Origin: a virus
Virus record (IMG/VR): IMGVR_UViG_3300036766_001793
Coordinates: 101,485 to 165,484 of that record
Length of the DNA: 64,000 nt
Strand: one strand, 5' to 3'
The notes under the pieces were generated by a model. The model made no database searches. It saw only the letters and a list, made by a program, of their open reading frames with translations, and was not told where the DNA came from. Below are positions 1-5,633 of the stretch, piece after piece (the stretch's first letter is position 1; each line of letters starts with the position of its first letter). A program made the position numbers and the translations under genes.

Positions 1-67
1 CCGCACGCCGGCTCGCCGCCGGCCTCACCGCTTTCGAGGCGGCGTACCACTCCCTTGGGGCCTTCCG

Positions 68-220
68 TTACTCCGCCCTGAACTCCCTGAGGTCCGCCTG
101 CCTCAAGACCCGGCGACCGCTCCTGCGCGCCAGCTTCTTGTCCGCCCTGCTGTTTTCGAAGCACTTCCAAAAGATGCACCCGGCGTGCTTCGCGGAGACC
201 TTCTTGTAGACGTCCTGCAC
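68..220 (-). CDS. small basic protein, unknown
   Basis: A 50-residue reading frame starts at GTG 220 and stops at TAA 68-70. The product is basic, with Cys15, Trp18 and Cys20 close together and a Lys/Arg-rich C-terminal half. I do not recognise the family. There is no Shine-Dalgarno sequence; instead TAGGAT (227-232) ends exactly six bases before the GTG, the arrangement shared by eleven other genes in this window, which supports both the start and the reality of this short gene. It lies directly downstream of tRNA-Ser(UGA). Confidence 0.55.
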   Translation of the reverse strand: MQDVYKKVSAKHAGCIFWKCFENSRADKKLARRSGRRVLRQADLREFRAE

Positions 221-226
221 GCGCCC

Positions 227-232
227 ATCCTA
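227..232 (-). promoter_or_regulatory. TAGGAT -10 box, leaderless type
   Basis: TAGGAT lies six bases upstream of the GTG at 220 and immediately after the CCA end of tRNA-Ser(UGA). A transcript from here would start at or next to the start codon. Confidence 0.5.
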
Positions 233-322
233 TGGAGGAAGGGAGGGGAGTCGAACCCCCACGCCCCTCTCGGGGCAACCCGCTCTCAAGGCGGGCGCCG
301 CCACCGTTCGGCTGGCCCTTCC
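233..322 (-). tRNA. tRNA-Ser(UGA)
   Basis: Acceptor GGAAGGG pairs with CCCTTCC, the T loop is TTCGACT, the anticodon loop is CTTGAGA (anticodon UGA), and there is a long class II variable arm. CCA is encoded at 233-235. The discriminator base is U73, whereas bacterial serine tRNAs normally carry G73. Confidence 0.93.
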
Positions 323-323
323 G

Positions 324-722
324 CTAGCCCCAGATGCTGGTGCGCCTCGGCATGTGCGGGCGTCCCGCCAGCTTCGTCCGGTCGAAGACGGGGAACACGA
401 GCAACGGGCGCTCCGACTGTGCCATCCCGTCCAGGAAGTACGCCTTCCAGATGTCGCCGCCGTCCTCGCCCAACCCGGTGAGTGTGATGAGCACCCCGGG
501 GAGCTTGGCGGAGGCGGCGATCATGTCCTCCTCCCACTGGTACCACTTCAACTCGCTGGACGACCACCCGTCCCGGTCGAAGATCTCCTCCCCGAGGGCG
601 GCGTGCAGTGCCTCAATGTAGTCGGCCCTCGGCGCCTGCAACGGGAGGAGCGACGTGTGCCCGTCGAGCTCTTGGTCCGTGAGCGGCCTCAGCTCCACCC
701 TGAACTGCGTGTGATAGCCCAT
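324..722 (-). CDS. conserved phage protein, unknown function
   Basis: The 132-residue product starts at ATG 720-722 behind GGAG with good spacing; the longer upstream frame runs through tRNA-Ser(GGA) and is rejected. It has a KWYQWEEDM segment (about 58-66) and a GEDGGDIWKAYF segment (about 84-95). I recall this pattern (an MGYxT start, a W-x2-EEDM motif and GE..GDIWK) from small conserved proteins of many large phages, but no function is known to me. It lies between two serine tRNAs and was probably co-transcribed with them. Confidence 0.75.
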   Translation of the reverse strand: MGYHTQFRVELRPLTDQELDGHTSLLPLQAPRADYIEALHAALGEEIFDRDGWSSSELKWYQWEEDMIAASAKLPGVLITLTGLGEDGGDIWKAYFLDGMAQSERPLLVFPVFDRTKLAGRPHMPRRTSIWG

Positions 723-736
723 AGCTCGTCTCCTTG

Positions 737-829
737 TGGAGGAAGGTAAGGGGTTCGAACCCTTGGGCCGCGCAAACCGCGACCACGCGCTTTCCAAGCG
801 CGCCCGATAATCCCCTCCGGCAACCTTCC
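737..829 (-). tRNA. tRNA-Ser(GGA)
   Basis: Acceptor GGAAGGT pairs with ACCTTCC; the T arm contains GTTCGAA; the anticodon loop is TTGGAAA (anticodon GGA) on a five-pair stem; a long variable arm is present. CCA is encoded at 737-739. The discriminator is U73, as in the other serine tRNA. Confidence 0.93.
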
Positions 830-830
830 A

Positions 831-1049
831 TCAGCGGCGGATCACGTGCCCGAAGTGCCAGTACCCGCACCCGTGCAGGTAGGCGGCCATCCCCGGGTTC
901 TCGAAGACGGCCATGGCCGCCTCAGCGTCCTCTCGGACGTAGTAGCACCTCTTGTTGGCCTGGTCGCAGAGTATCCGACCGCCCTTGGCCACGTAGGCCT
1001 TGGGCTCGTCGTTGATCCTACCGGGCCTGAGGTAGAACTCGATAGACAT
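831..1049 (-). CDS. small hypothetical phage protein
   Basis: The 72-residue product starts at ATG 1047-1049. It contains a CYYVREDAEAA segment and ends in GYWHFGHVIRR, resembling small phage proteins that end with an aromatic/His patch; I cannot assign a function. There is no Shine-Dalgarno sequence, but TACCAT at 1056-1061 ends six bases before the ATG, so the start was chosen on the leaderless pattern. The gene lies between tRNA-Ala and tRNA-Ser(GGA). Confidence 0.7.
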   Translation of the reverse strand: MSIEFYLRPGRINDEPKAYVAKGGRILCDQANKRCYYVREDAEAAMAVFENPGMAAYLHGCGYWHFGHVIRR

Positions 1050-1055
1050 GCGGAC

Positions 1056-1061
1056 ATGGTA
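1056..1061 (-). promoter_or_regulatory. TACCAT -10 box, leaderless type
   Basis: GGTACCAT precedes the ATG at 1049 with a six-base spacer. The same GGTACCAT word precedes the genes starting at 13093, 29035 and 57266. Confidence 0.6.
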
Positions 1062-1070
1062 CCGAGATGC

Positions 1071-1145
1071 TGGTGGATCTGGCGAGAGTCGAACTCGCAT
1101 TCCCTCGTTGCGACGGAGGTGTTCTCCCATTGCCACTACAGACCC
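1071..1145 (-). tRNA. tRNA-Ala(CGC)
   Basis: Acceptor GGGTCTG pairs with CAGATCC and gives the G3-U70 wobble pair that identifies alanine tRNAs. The anticodon loop is GTCGCAA (anticodon CGC). CCA is encoded at 1071-1073 and the discriminator is A73. The innermost anticodon-stem pair (31-39) is a C-C mismatch. Confidence 0.88.
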
Positions 1146-1378
1146 AACTTGGAGGCTCTCCACTTCCTCATGGAGAGTTTGTGGCACTCGCGGCACTTGC
1201 GCTTCTCCACCCGACCATCAGCTGGACTGGCCTGCGTCTGGCGGTGCGCTCCGCGTGTAAGGCGGCCGCCTTCGCATTCCCCCAAACTCGAGAACCAGGT
1301 CGCAGTGATCAATCCGCGCCTGGTTGCTTCTGCGAGCGGTTTTGTGCCCTGGCAACGCCCCGAGGGACGTTTGGCCAT
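1136..1378 (-). CDS. possible small Zn-binding protein
   Basis: An 80-residue frame starts at ATG 1376-1378 after GGTGG and stops at 1136, inside the first bases of tRNA-Ala. The C-terminus has a KCRECHKLSMRKW motif like the CxxC knuckle near the N-terminus of small HNH or endonuclease VII-like phage proteins, but no complete nuclease motif follows. It may be a decayed gene or chance coding. The overlap with the tRNA lowers confidence. Confidence 0.3.
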   Translation of the reverse strand: MAKRPSGRCQGTKPLAEATRRGLITATWFSSLGECEGGRLTRGAHRQTQASPADGRVEKRKCRECHKLSMRKWRASKLGL

Positions 1379-1399
1379 GCAGTTTCCACCGTTCTCCTA

Positions 1400-1475
1400 T
1401 GGTCCCTCGTACCGGAGTCGAACCGGTCGTCTCCTACTCGACAGGCAGGCATGTTGGCCGATACACCAACGAGGG
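1400..1475 (-). tRNA. tRNA-Asp(GUC)
   Basis: Acceptor CCCTCGT pairs with ACGAGGG; T stem ACCGG/CCGGT encloses TTCGACT; the anticodon loop is CTGTCGA (anticodon GUC) on a stem with one G-U pair. CCA is encoded at 1400-1402 and the discriminator is A73. Confidence 0.9.
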
Positions 1476-1604
1476 GTGTCCCGACGCCCTGCGGGGGCTT
1501 CCCCGCACTCCCCGGCCCGGCGGCCATCCCTTCGCGGGGGCGTTGCGATGCGCCGCTGGCTCGGCTAAGTCCCGGGCTGCGCCCTGGTATCCGGCGGCGG
1601 CCCC

Positions 1605-2429
1605 TTAGTCCGGGGCGTCGGTGCTGTGGTGCCGGCAGAGGGATTCGAACCCCCAATGCGCGGACGCGCCTGCTCTACAGGCAGGTGCCCTTCCTACTGG
1701 GCGTCGCCGGCGTGCTGCCCCACGATGGGGTTGCCCTGGCGGAACTCCGAGAAGGACCTGGCCCTCCCGTCGCCCCCTGGCCCCGAAGAGCTCGAGCGGC
1801 GCGAGGCCGGCGGCCGGCCTCGATGCGGCGCTGAGCCTCTGGTCCACCACCTGGCGTCCCCTGAGGTTGCTGTAGCTGGTCAGCAGGATCTCGCCCCCGG
1901 CGACGTGGGCCCTCTTGTTGCTCCTGGCCTCGCCCCGCCACTGGGAGGCCGCCCTGGCGTCCCTCGGGTCGAGGAACAGGGTCGCGTCGCTCCACGGGCC
2001 GCCGTCCCTGGAGGACCGGCCGTCCTTGAAGGAGTACGACCCGCCCATCTTGGTCCTGAAGCCTGTCTCGCCACGCTGCAGGCGGCCAGGCTCCTGCGTC
2101 GCGCTTGGCCCGCCGCTGGGCGGCCCAGGGCTCCTGTGGGCGGCGGCCGAGCCACTGGGCAGCTGGTCGGGCCGGGCCGCCTCCGGTTTCGGCCGCCCCT
2201 GGCCGAACCGCTCACCGCGTTCCCCGTACCGTTTCGCCCACTCCTGCCTGGCCCGCTCGCCTATCGCCCTGCCTGGGTGGCCCCCTGCCGGGGCCTCGTA
2301 GTACCGCCCGCCCCTCGGGCCGACCTTGACGTCGGCGCCTGCCGGGGCTCTGCCCCTCCTGCCGAGGTGCACGCGGTTGACCTCGCCGGAGAGCGCGATG
2401 ACTGAGTCCAGGGTGGAGGCGAGGTCCAT
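1605..2429 (-). CDS. GPRGG-module protein, unknown
   Basis: The frame encodes up to 274 residues from ATG 2427-2429. A GPRGGRYYE motif lies at residues 37-45; the same module occurs in five other proteins here. The rest is Gly/Arg/Pro-rich, with a YSFKDGRSSRDGGPW segment and an ILLTSYSNLRGRQVV segment, and is not recognisable. The start is supported by TATGGT six bases upstream. The last 35 or so codons run through the whole tRNA-Tyr gene (1627-1711) and look unlike protein, so the true or ancestral C-terminus was probably near 1720-1800 and may have been lost by a frameshift. Confidence 0.55.
   Translation of the reverse strand: MDLASTLDSVIALSGEVNRVHLGRRGRAPAGADVKVGPRGGRYYEAPAGGHPGRAIGERARQEWAKRYGERGERFGQGRPKPEAARPDQLPSGSAAAHRSPGPPSGGPSATQEPGRLQRGETGFRTKMGGSYSFKDGRSSRDGGPWSDATLFLDPRDARAASQWRGEARSNKRAHVAGGEILLTSYSNLRGRQVVDQRLSAASRPAAGLAPLELFGARGRREGQVLLGVPPGQPHRGAARRRRPVGRAPACRAGASAHWGFESLCRHHSTDAPD
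1627..1711 (-). tRNA. tRNA-Tyr(GUA)
   Basis: Acceptor GCCGGCG pairs with TGCCGGC; the anticodon loop is CTGTAGA (anticodon GUA) on a perfect CCTGC/GCAGG stem; the variable arm is long, as in bacterial tyrosine tRNAs. CCA is encoded at 1627-1629 and the discriminator is A73. The gene lies inside the 3' part of the preceding open frame. Confidence 0.92.
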
Positions 2430-2435
2430 CCGCAT

Positions 2436-2441
2436 ACCATA
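2436..2441 (-). promoter_or_regulatory. TATGGT -10 box, leaderless type
   Basis: TATGGT preceded by CGG ends six bases before the ATG at 2429. Confidence 0.45.
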
Positions 2442-2476
2442 CCGCCGGCACCAACGGAATGGTACCCTTGTGCTGC

Positions 2477-2550
2477 TGGCTCCGGCGCAGGGAGTCGAAC
2501 CCCGATGAACAGGTTAACAGCCTGTCGTCTTACCCTTGGACGACGCCGGA
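2477..2550 (-). tRNA. tRNA-Asn(GUU)
   Basis: Acceptor TCCGGCG pairs with CGCCGGA; the anticodon loop is CTGTTAA (anticodon GUU) on stem ACAGG/CCTGT. CCA is encoded at 2477-2479 and the discriminator is G73. Confidence 0.92.
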
Positions 2551-2719
2551 ATGCATAGCTGACGCTGCTTTGACGCGGGCCGTCCGTCTCGAGCGGACGC
2601 CTCCCCGAGGGGGTGTGCTGTCTTTACACCAGGCCTGCGCTTGGAACCCGCCGGCCGAGTCCAACGGCCACCTCCGGCCCCGCGGCCGGTGCGCTGACGC
2701 TACGCCAGACGGGTTGCTT

Positions 2720-2805
2720 TGGTCGAAGAGGAGGGGGTCGAACCCTCACGCCCTTCCGGGCACAGGCCTCTCATGCCTGCGCGTATGCCGTTTCGCCACT
2801 CTCCG
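2720..2805 (-). tRNA. tRNA-Leu(GAG)
   Basis: Acceptor CGGAGAG pairs with CTCTTCG; T stem GAGGG/CCCTC; the anticodon loop is ATGAGAG (anticodon GAG) on a perfect CAGGC/GCCTG stem; a class II variable arm is present. CCA is encoded at 2720-2722 and the discriminator is A73, as expected for leucine. Confidence 0.92.
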
Positions 2806-2881
2806 GTTCTTGTGGGGGCGCGCTGAGCTCCAGTTGCTTTACGCCAGCGGCCCTGTGGGGCCTGTACCTCCCCCTGCTTGG

Positions 2882-3019
2882 CTATGCCCGGGAGCCGTCC
2901 TCCGACCCGGTGGTCGCCGGGCGCGGCGGGCCCTTGGGCCCAGACGGCCCCTGCGGGGACGCCTGGGTCTGCGGCTCCGGGGCCTTCGGTCTCTCGAGCA
3001 CCTGCGTCTGGGCCGTCAT
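2882..3019 (-). CDS. small Pro/Gln-rich protein
   Basis: A 45-residue frame starts at an ATG overlapping the stop of the next gene upstream (ATGA at 3016-3019), the coupled arrangement common in this genome. The product is rich in Pro, Gln and Gly, probably disordered, and not recognised. The coupling is the main evidence that it is translated. Confidence 0.45.
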   Translation of the reverse strand: MTAQTQVLERPKAPEPQTQASPQGPSGPKGPPRPATTGSEDGSRA

Positions 3020-3273
3020 GCGGTCGCCGGCTTGGGCACGTTTCCGTACCAGCGCTCTATGACCTCCAGCGGGCGCCAGGCCTCTGCCGGGCACTCGGAG
3101 AACCCTTCCTGGGCCCGCCCGGTGAAGTTCACCCTCCGCTCGAGGCGGGCCGCCTGGAGCTCGGGGTACCTGTCGCAGTATTCGCAGGCCGCCGGCGCGT
3201 GGAGGACCTGCGCGTCGCAGTGCGGGAACGGCGCGTCGGAGTCGAACCCGTCGCGCTCCCTGGTGAATCTCAT
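3016..3273 (-). CDS. conserved phage protein, CEYCD motif
   Basis: The 85-residue product starts at ATG 3271-3273 behind AGGAGA with nine bases spacing. It contains CDAQVLHAPAACEYCDRYP (about 23-41), a cysteine pattern that I recall from a small protein common in actinobacterial phages, followed by a conserved Gln/Arg helix. A structural zinc site is likely, but the function is unknown. It is flanked by tRNA-Lys upstream and a tiny coupled gene downstream. Confidence 0.75.
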   Translation of the reverse strand: MRFTRERDGFDSDAPFPHCDAQVLHAPAACEYCDRYPELQAARLERRVNFTGRAQEGFSECPAEAWRPLEVIERWYGNVPKPATA

Positions 3274-3294
3274 CTCGTGTTCTCCTACTCTTCT

Positions 3295-3369
3295 TGGTAC
3301 CTCCGGCGGGATTCGAACCTGCACTTCCTGGATTAAAAGTCCAGTACGCTGCCATTACGTCACAGAGGC
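3295..3369 (-). tRNA. tRNA-Lys(UUU)
   Basis: Acceptor GCCTCTG pairs with CGGAGGT through two G-U wobbles, including G1-U72; the anticodon loop is CTTTTAA (anticodon UUU) on stem CTGGA/TCCAG. CCA is encoded at 3295-3297 and the discriminator is A73. Confidence 0.9.
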
Positions 3370-3382
3370 ACCTTACACATTC

Positions 3383-3458
3383 TGGAGCGGCCGGCGGGGC
3401 TCGAACCCGCGGTCTCCGCCTTGGCGAGGCGGCGCGCTGCCAGCTGCGCCACGGCCGC
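3383..3458 (-). tRNA. tRNA-Gly(GCC), C33
   Basis: Acceptor GCGGCCG pairs with CGGCCGC; T stem GCGGG/CCCGC; perfect anticodon stem CCGCC/GGCGG; the loop is TCGCCAA, so the anticodon is GCC with C at position 33 instead of the nearly universal U. CCA is encoded at 3383-3385 and the discriminator U73 is typical of glycine. Confidence 0.9.
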
Positions 3459-3463
3459 GAAGG

Positions 3464-3482
3464 GGGGGCGCATTGCGCCCCC
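3464..3482 (-). other. GC-rich hairpin in tRNA spacer
   Basis: An eight-pair hairpin GGGGGCGC/GCGCCCCC with a three-base loop lies six bases upstream of tRNA-Gly. No T run follows, so a processing or mRNA-end structure is more likely than a classical terminator. Confidence 0.4.
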
Positions 3483-3598
3483 GGTGGAATCCTACTCCGG
3501 GGACTGGCCCCGTTTCAGATTCGCTATTGCGGGGGACCGCCTGCCCCTTCCCCACGCACTCCGGCCCCCTCACCTGCGGGGCCGGCCCCGGACTTCCT

Positions 3599-3675
3599 TG
3601 GTCAGTGAGGAGGGAGTCGAACCCACGGCCTCTTCGTCCCGAACGAAGCGCTCTGCCAGACTGAGCTACACACTG
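3599..3675 (-). tRNA. tRNA-Pro(CGG)
   Basis: Acceptor CAGTGTG pairs with CTCACTG (one U-U mismatch) and has the C1-G72 pair and A73 typical of proline. The anticodon loop is TTCGGGA (anticodon CGG) on stem CTTCG/CGAAG. CCA is encoded at 3599-3601. Confidence 0.9.
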
Positions 3676-3804
3676 ACATTCTAGGCCGCCACGCGGCTGG
3701 TCACCAATTTTGGTTCGGCCCTCGCCAGGCCCAGCGGCGGTCAAGCCTCTGGCTCTCCCCGGGTCGGGCCTCCCCTCAACGACTGTCGACCGTCCGACCC
3801 GGCC

Positions 3805-3822
3805 CGGTGACTAGCCGACACC
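3805..3822. repeat. spacer repeat, copy 1
   Basis: CGGTGACTAGCCGACACC. Related words occur at 3987-4001, 4237-4253 and 5207-5223, all in spacers of the tRNA array. Confidence 0.45.
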
Positions 3823-3986
3823 TGGTCCTGACAGCCTCACGTAGCCTAATCGGCAACGCCCGCTTCCCGCGCGCCGGTATGCCCTCTCGCTGGCCTCCGC
3901 CTGGCTGAGGCGCGCGATCGGTCTTGGGAGGGGGCCGACCGCGCCGCGGCGGTCAACCCGCGAGGGCCGGCCCCCTCCCTCGGGGG

Positions 3987-4001
3987 CGGTGACTGGCCGC
4001 C
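3987..4001. repeat. spacer repeat, copy 2
   Basis: CGGTGACTGGCCGCC, sharing the CGGTGACTGGCCG core with copy 3. Confidence 0.45.
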
Positions 4002-4034
4002 GTCCTCTCATCAGTCCGATCCTAATACAACCTT

Positions 4035-4108
4035 TGGTCAGGGAGGAGGGGGACGATCCCTCTCCACGCGGTCCCAAACCGCGAATGCAGCCCCTACACC
4101 ACTCCCTG
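4035..4108 (-). tRNA. tRNA-Pro(UGG)
   Basis: Acceptor CAGGGAG pairs perfectly with CTCCCTG, with C1-G72 and A73. The anticodon loop is TTTGGGA (anticodon UGG) on stem CGCGG/CCGCG. The T loop is ATCGTCC, an unusual sequence lacking T54. CCA is encoded at 4035-4037. Confidence 0.88.
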
Positions 4109-4150
4109 GTTAGCGTCGCCCAGTCCTACTCCGATATGGCCATCTCTCAA

Positions 4151-4156
4151 AGAGTA
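4151..4156 (-). promoter_or_regulatory. TACTCT -10-like box before tRNA-Pro(UGG)
   Basis: CGGTACTCT lies about 43 bases upstream of the tRNA 5' end and matches the GGTANNNT promoter word of this genome. No -35 element is visible. Confidence 0.35.
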
Positions 4157-4236
4157 CCGAGCTCTCGGTTGGGCCGCCCGCCAGCATCTCCCGGGGGGCG
4201 GTCGTCCCTCAGCGCCTTTCGCCCTCTCCCCGGCGT

Positions 4237-4253
4237 CGGTGACTGGCCGACAC
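4237..4253. repeat. spacer repeat, copy 3
   Basis: CGGTGACTGGCCGACAC, nearly identical to copy 1. Confidence 0.45.
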
Positions 4254-4277
4254 AGGTTACCGAGAGATCATCGCAAT

Positions 4278-4354
4278 TGGTCAAGCTGGCGGGGATCGAA
4301 CCCACGGCCTCGTGACCCCCAGTCACGCGCGCTGCCAAACTGCGCCACAGCCTG
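4278..4354 (-). tRNA. tRNA-Pro(GGG)
   Basis: Acceptor CAGGCTG pairs with CAGCTTG, with C1-G72 and A73. The anticodon loop is CTGGGGG (anticodon GGG) on a perfect CGTGA/TCACG stem. CCA is encoded at 4278-4280. With the CGG and UGG tRNAs this gives one proline tRNA for each of three anticodon classes. Confidence 0.9.
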
Positions 4355-4529
4355 ATGGCCCCGCGGCGCCAGGTTCGCCCCTGCAATCCCCCTCTTCGGG
4401 GGCCGGGGCCCTCCGGCCCTCGGGGCCGGCCTGGCGTGAAGGGAGTTACCGCCCGGCGGGGGGAGCTTGCCTTGCCACCCGCCGGGGGCCCGAGGTGGTC
4501 AGCGGACGGCAAGCCGCCCGCGGGGTTTC

Positions 4530-4603
4530 TGGGGTGCAGGACGGGATTCGAACCCGTATCAGCTGGGTCACAGCCGGCCGTTCTGCCCTTGAACTACCCG
4601 CAC
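4530..4603 (-). tRNA. tRNA-His(GUG)
   Basis: Acceptor GTGCGGG pairs with CCTGCAC; the discriminator is C73, as required for histidine; T stem ACGGG/CCCGT; the anticodon loop is CTGTGAC (anticodon GUG). CCA is encoded at 4530-4532. The base at -1 is U rather than the usual encoded G. Confidence 0.92.
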
Positions 4604-4704
4604 ATGGGGCCCCGTTGACTGCGGGCCCATTCCGCGACCGGCACGGAGCTCACACCGGCAGCTTGGCCTGGCCCTCGCGGACGCGTAGGAGGCTCTAAGG
4701 TGGA

Positions 4705-4778
4705 TGGTGGCCTCGAGGGGACTCGAACCCCTTCCTCGTCCTTGAGAGGGACGTGTCCTGCCGTTAGACCACGAGGCC
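4705..4778 (-). tRNA. tRNA-Glu(CUC)
   Basis: Acceptor GGCCTCG pairs perfectly with CGAGGCC; the anticodon loop is CTCTCAA (anticodon CUC) on stem CGTCC/GGACG. CCA is encoded at 4705-4707 and the discriminator is A73. Confidence 0.92.
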
Positions 4779-4815
4779 GCGGCCTGAGGCCGCGCTCTCG
4801 GCCTGGCTGGGTGGG

Positions 4816-4890
4816 TGGTGGTCCCGGCGGGGGTCGAACCCGCCCCTGGCGCTTGAAAGGCGCCCGTCCTGACCGCTAGACCACGGGACC
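4816..4890 (-). tRNA. tRNA-Glu(UUC)
   Basis: Acceptor GGTCCCG pairs perfectly with CGGGACC; the anticodon loop is CTTTCAA (anticodon UUC) on stem GGCGC/GCGCC. CCA is encoded at 4816-4818 and the discriminator is A73. Confidence 0.92.
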
Positions 4891-5053
4891 GTGGCTGCTT
4901 GCCCCCGGGTGAGCCAGTTCTTCGCTGGCGGCCGAGTCGGTACCGGTTTTCCCCGGGCGCAGTGGCCCGCCACTATTCGCGGCGCGGCGACTGGCGGCTC
5001 GTTCGGCCCTCCGACCGGGCCTGGCCGCTACGCTGCGCGCCGCTAGGCGGATG

Positions 5054-5128
5054 TGGTACCCGCGCCGGGAGTCGAACCCGGACCTCAACTTTAGGGGAGT
5101 TGCGTCCTATCCATTGGACCACGTGGGC
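5054..5128 (-). tRNA. tRNA-Arg(CCU), C33
   Basis: Acceptor GCCCACG pairs with CGCGGGT with G1-U72 and one A-C mismatch; T stem CCGGG/CCCGG; anticodon stem CAACT/AGTTG. The loop is CCCCTAA, giving anticodon CCU with C at position 33 instead of U. CCA is encoded at 5054-5056 and the discriminator is A73. Confidence 0.87.
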
Positions 5129-5206
5129 ATCTGTCTGGCGGCGGGGATGGCGCCCCGCCGCGATCTGAAGGTTCCCGCTGAGACCAGCCCCGCGGGAAGT
5201 GACCCC

Positions 5207-5223
5207 CGGTGACTACTAGCCGG
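5207..5223. repeat. spacer repeat, copy 4 (variant)
   Basis: CGGTGACTACTAGCCGG, the CGGTGACT...AGCCG word with a short insertion. Confidence 0.35.
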
Positions 5224-5287
5224 CGGACTATACCCCCCTGGGGCCGTCCTGAACCGCGATCGGAGGGCGCCGCGCGCCCGCCTTCTC

Positions 5288-5362
5288 TGGTGCCCCAGGA
5301 CGGAATCGAACCGCCTGCTCCCTCCGTGTAGAGGAGGAGCTCTTCCGGTGAGCTACTGGGGC
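5288..5362 (-). tRNA. tRNA-Val(UAC), C33
   Basis: Acceptor GCCCCAG pairs with CTGGGGC; perfect anticodon stem CCTCC/GGAGG. The loop is TCTACAC, giving anticodon UAC with C at position 33 instead of U. CCA is encoded at 5288-5290 and the discriminator is A73, as usual for valine. Confidence 0.88.
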
Positions 5363-5376
5363 GAGTCATCCCCCAG

Positions 5377-5382
5377 ATAGTA
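5377..5382 (-). promoter_or_regulatory. TACTAT -10 box for tRNA array
   Basis: CGGTACTAT lies 15 bases upstream of tRNA-Val, so a transcript would begin a few bases before the mature 5' end. It has the same CGGTANNNT form as the protein-gene promoters. Confidence 0.5.
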
Positions 5383-5498
5383 CCGGGGGCGGATTAGGTA
5401 TTCGCGGGGCTCTCCGGCCCCTTGGCGGGCCGCCGGGCGGGGCGTAGCCCCGCCGCTGGCTGGTGTGAATCTGCCATAGCGACCCCTTTCGGCTTGAT

Positions 5499-5573
5499 TG
5501 GCAGGAGCGGCGGGAATCGAACCCGCATCTTCAGTTTTGGAGACTGGCGCCCTAGCCTTTGGACGACGCACCT
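5499..5573 (-). tRNA. tRNA-Trp(CCA)
   Basis: Acceptor AGGTGCG pairs with CGCTCCT (one U-U mismatch) and has A1-U72 and G73 as in bacterial tryptophan tRNAs. The anticodon loop is CTCCAAA (anticodon CCA). The 3' CCA is encoded at 5499-5501. This is the promoter-proximal tRNA of the array. Confidence 0.92.
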
Positions 5574-5587
5574 ACTGCCTGAATGAC

Positions 5588-5593
5588 AGGATA
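5588..5593 (-). promoter_or_regulatory. TATCCT -10 box before tRNA-Trp
   Basis: CGGTATCCT lies 15 bases upstream of the tRNA-Trp 5' end, in the gap after the phosphatase gene, at the same distance as the box before tRNA-Val. Confidence 0.45.
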
Positions 5594-5633
5594 CCGCGCC
5601 GGCCGCGGCTTGTACACCCCGCCCGGGCGCTTT

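Larger units (their letters stand above)
3676..4034. other. tRNA spacer, no gene seen
   Basis: These 359 bases lie between two proline tRNAs. I see no credible gene. Two copies of the spacer word CGGTGACT(A/G)GCCG occur here (3805-3817 and 3987-3999). Confidence 0.5.

Noticed and set aside
1-67. Left-edge minus frame starting GTG near 45
   Set aside because: Only about 15 codons are visible and the composition is ambiguous; it is not called as a gene.
2575-2680. Hairpin GTCCG-TCTCGAG-CGGAC as a T arm
   Set aside because: The loop lacks TTC, there is no CCA, and the partner acceptor would give an over-long molecule.
3678-3683. TAGAAT as promoter of tRNA-Pro(CGG)
   Set aside because: It lies only two bases from the mature tRNA end, so a transcript start would fall inside the tRNA.
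3830-3890. Plus-strand D-arm-like sequence GTAGCCTAATCGGCAACGC
   Set aside because: No acceptor pairing, no anticodon stem and no T loop can be placed, so it is not a tRNA.
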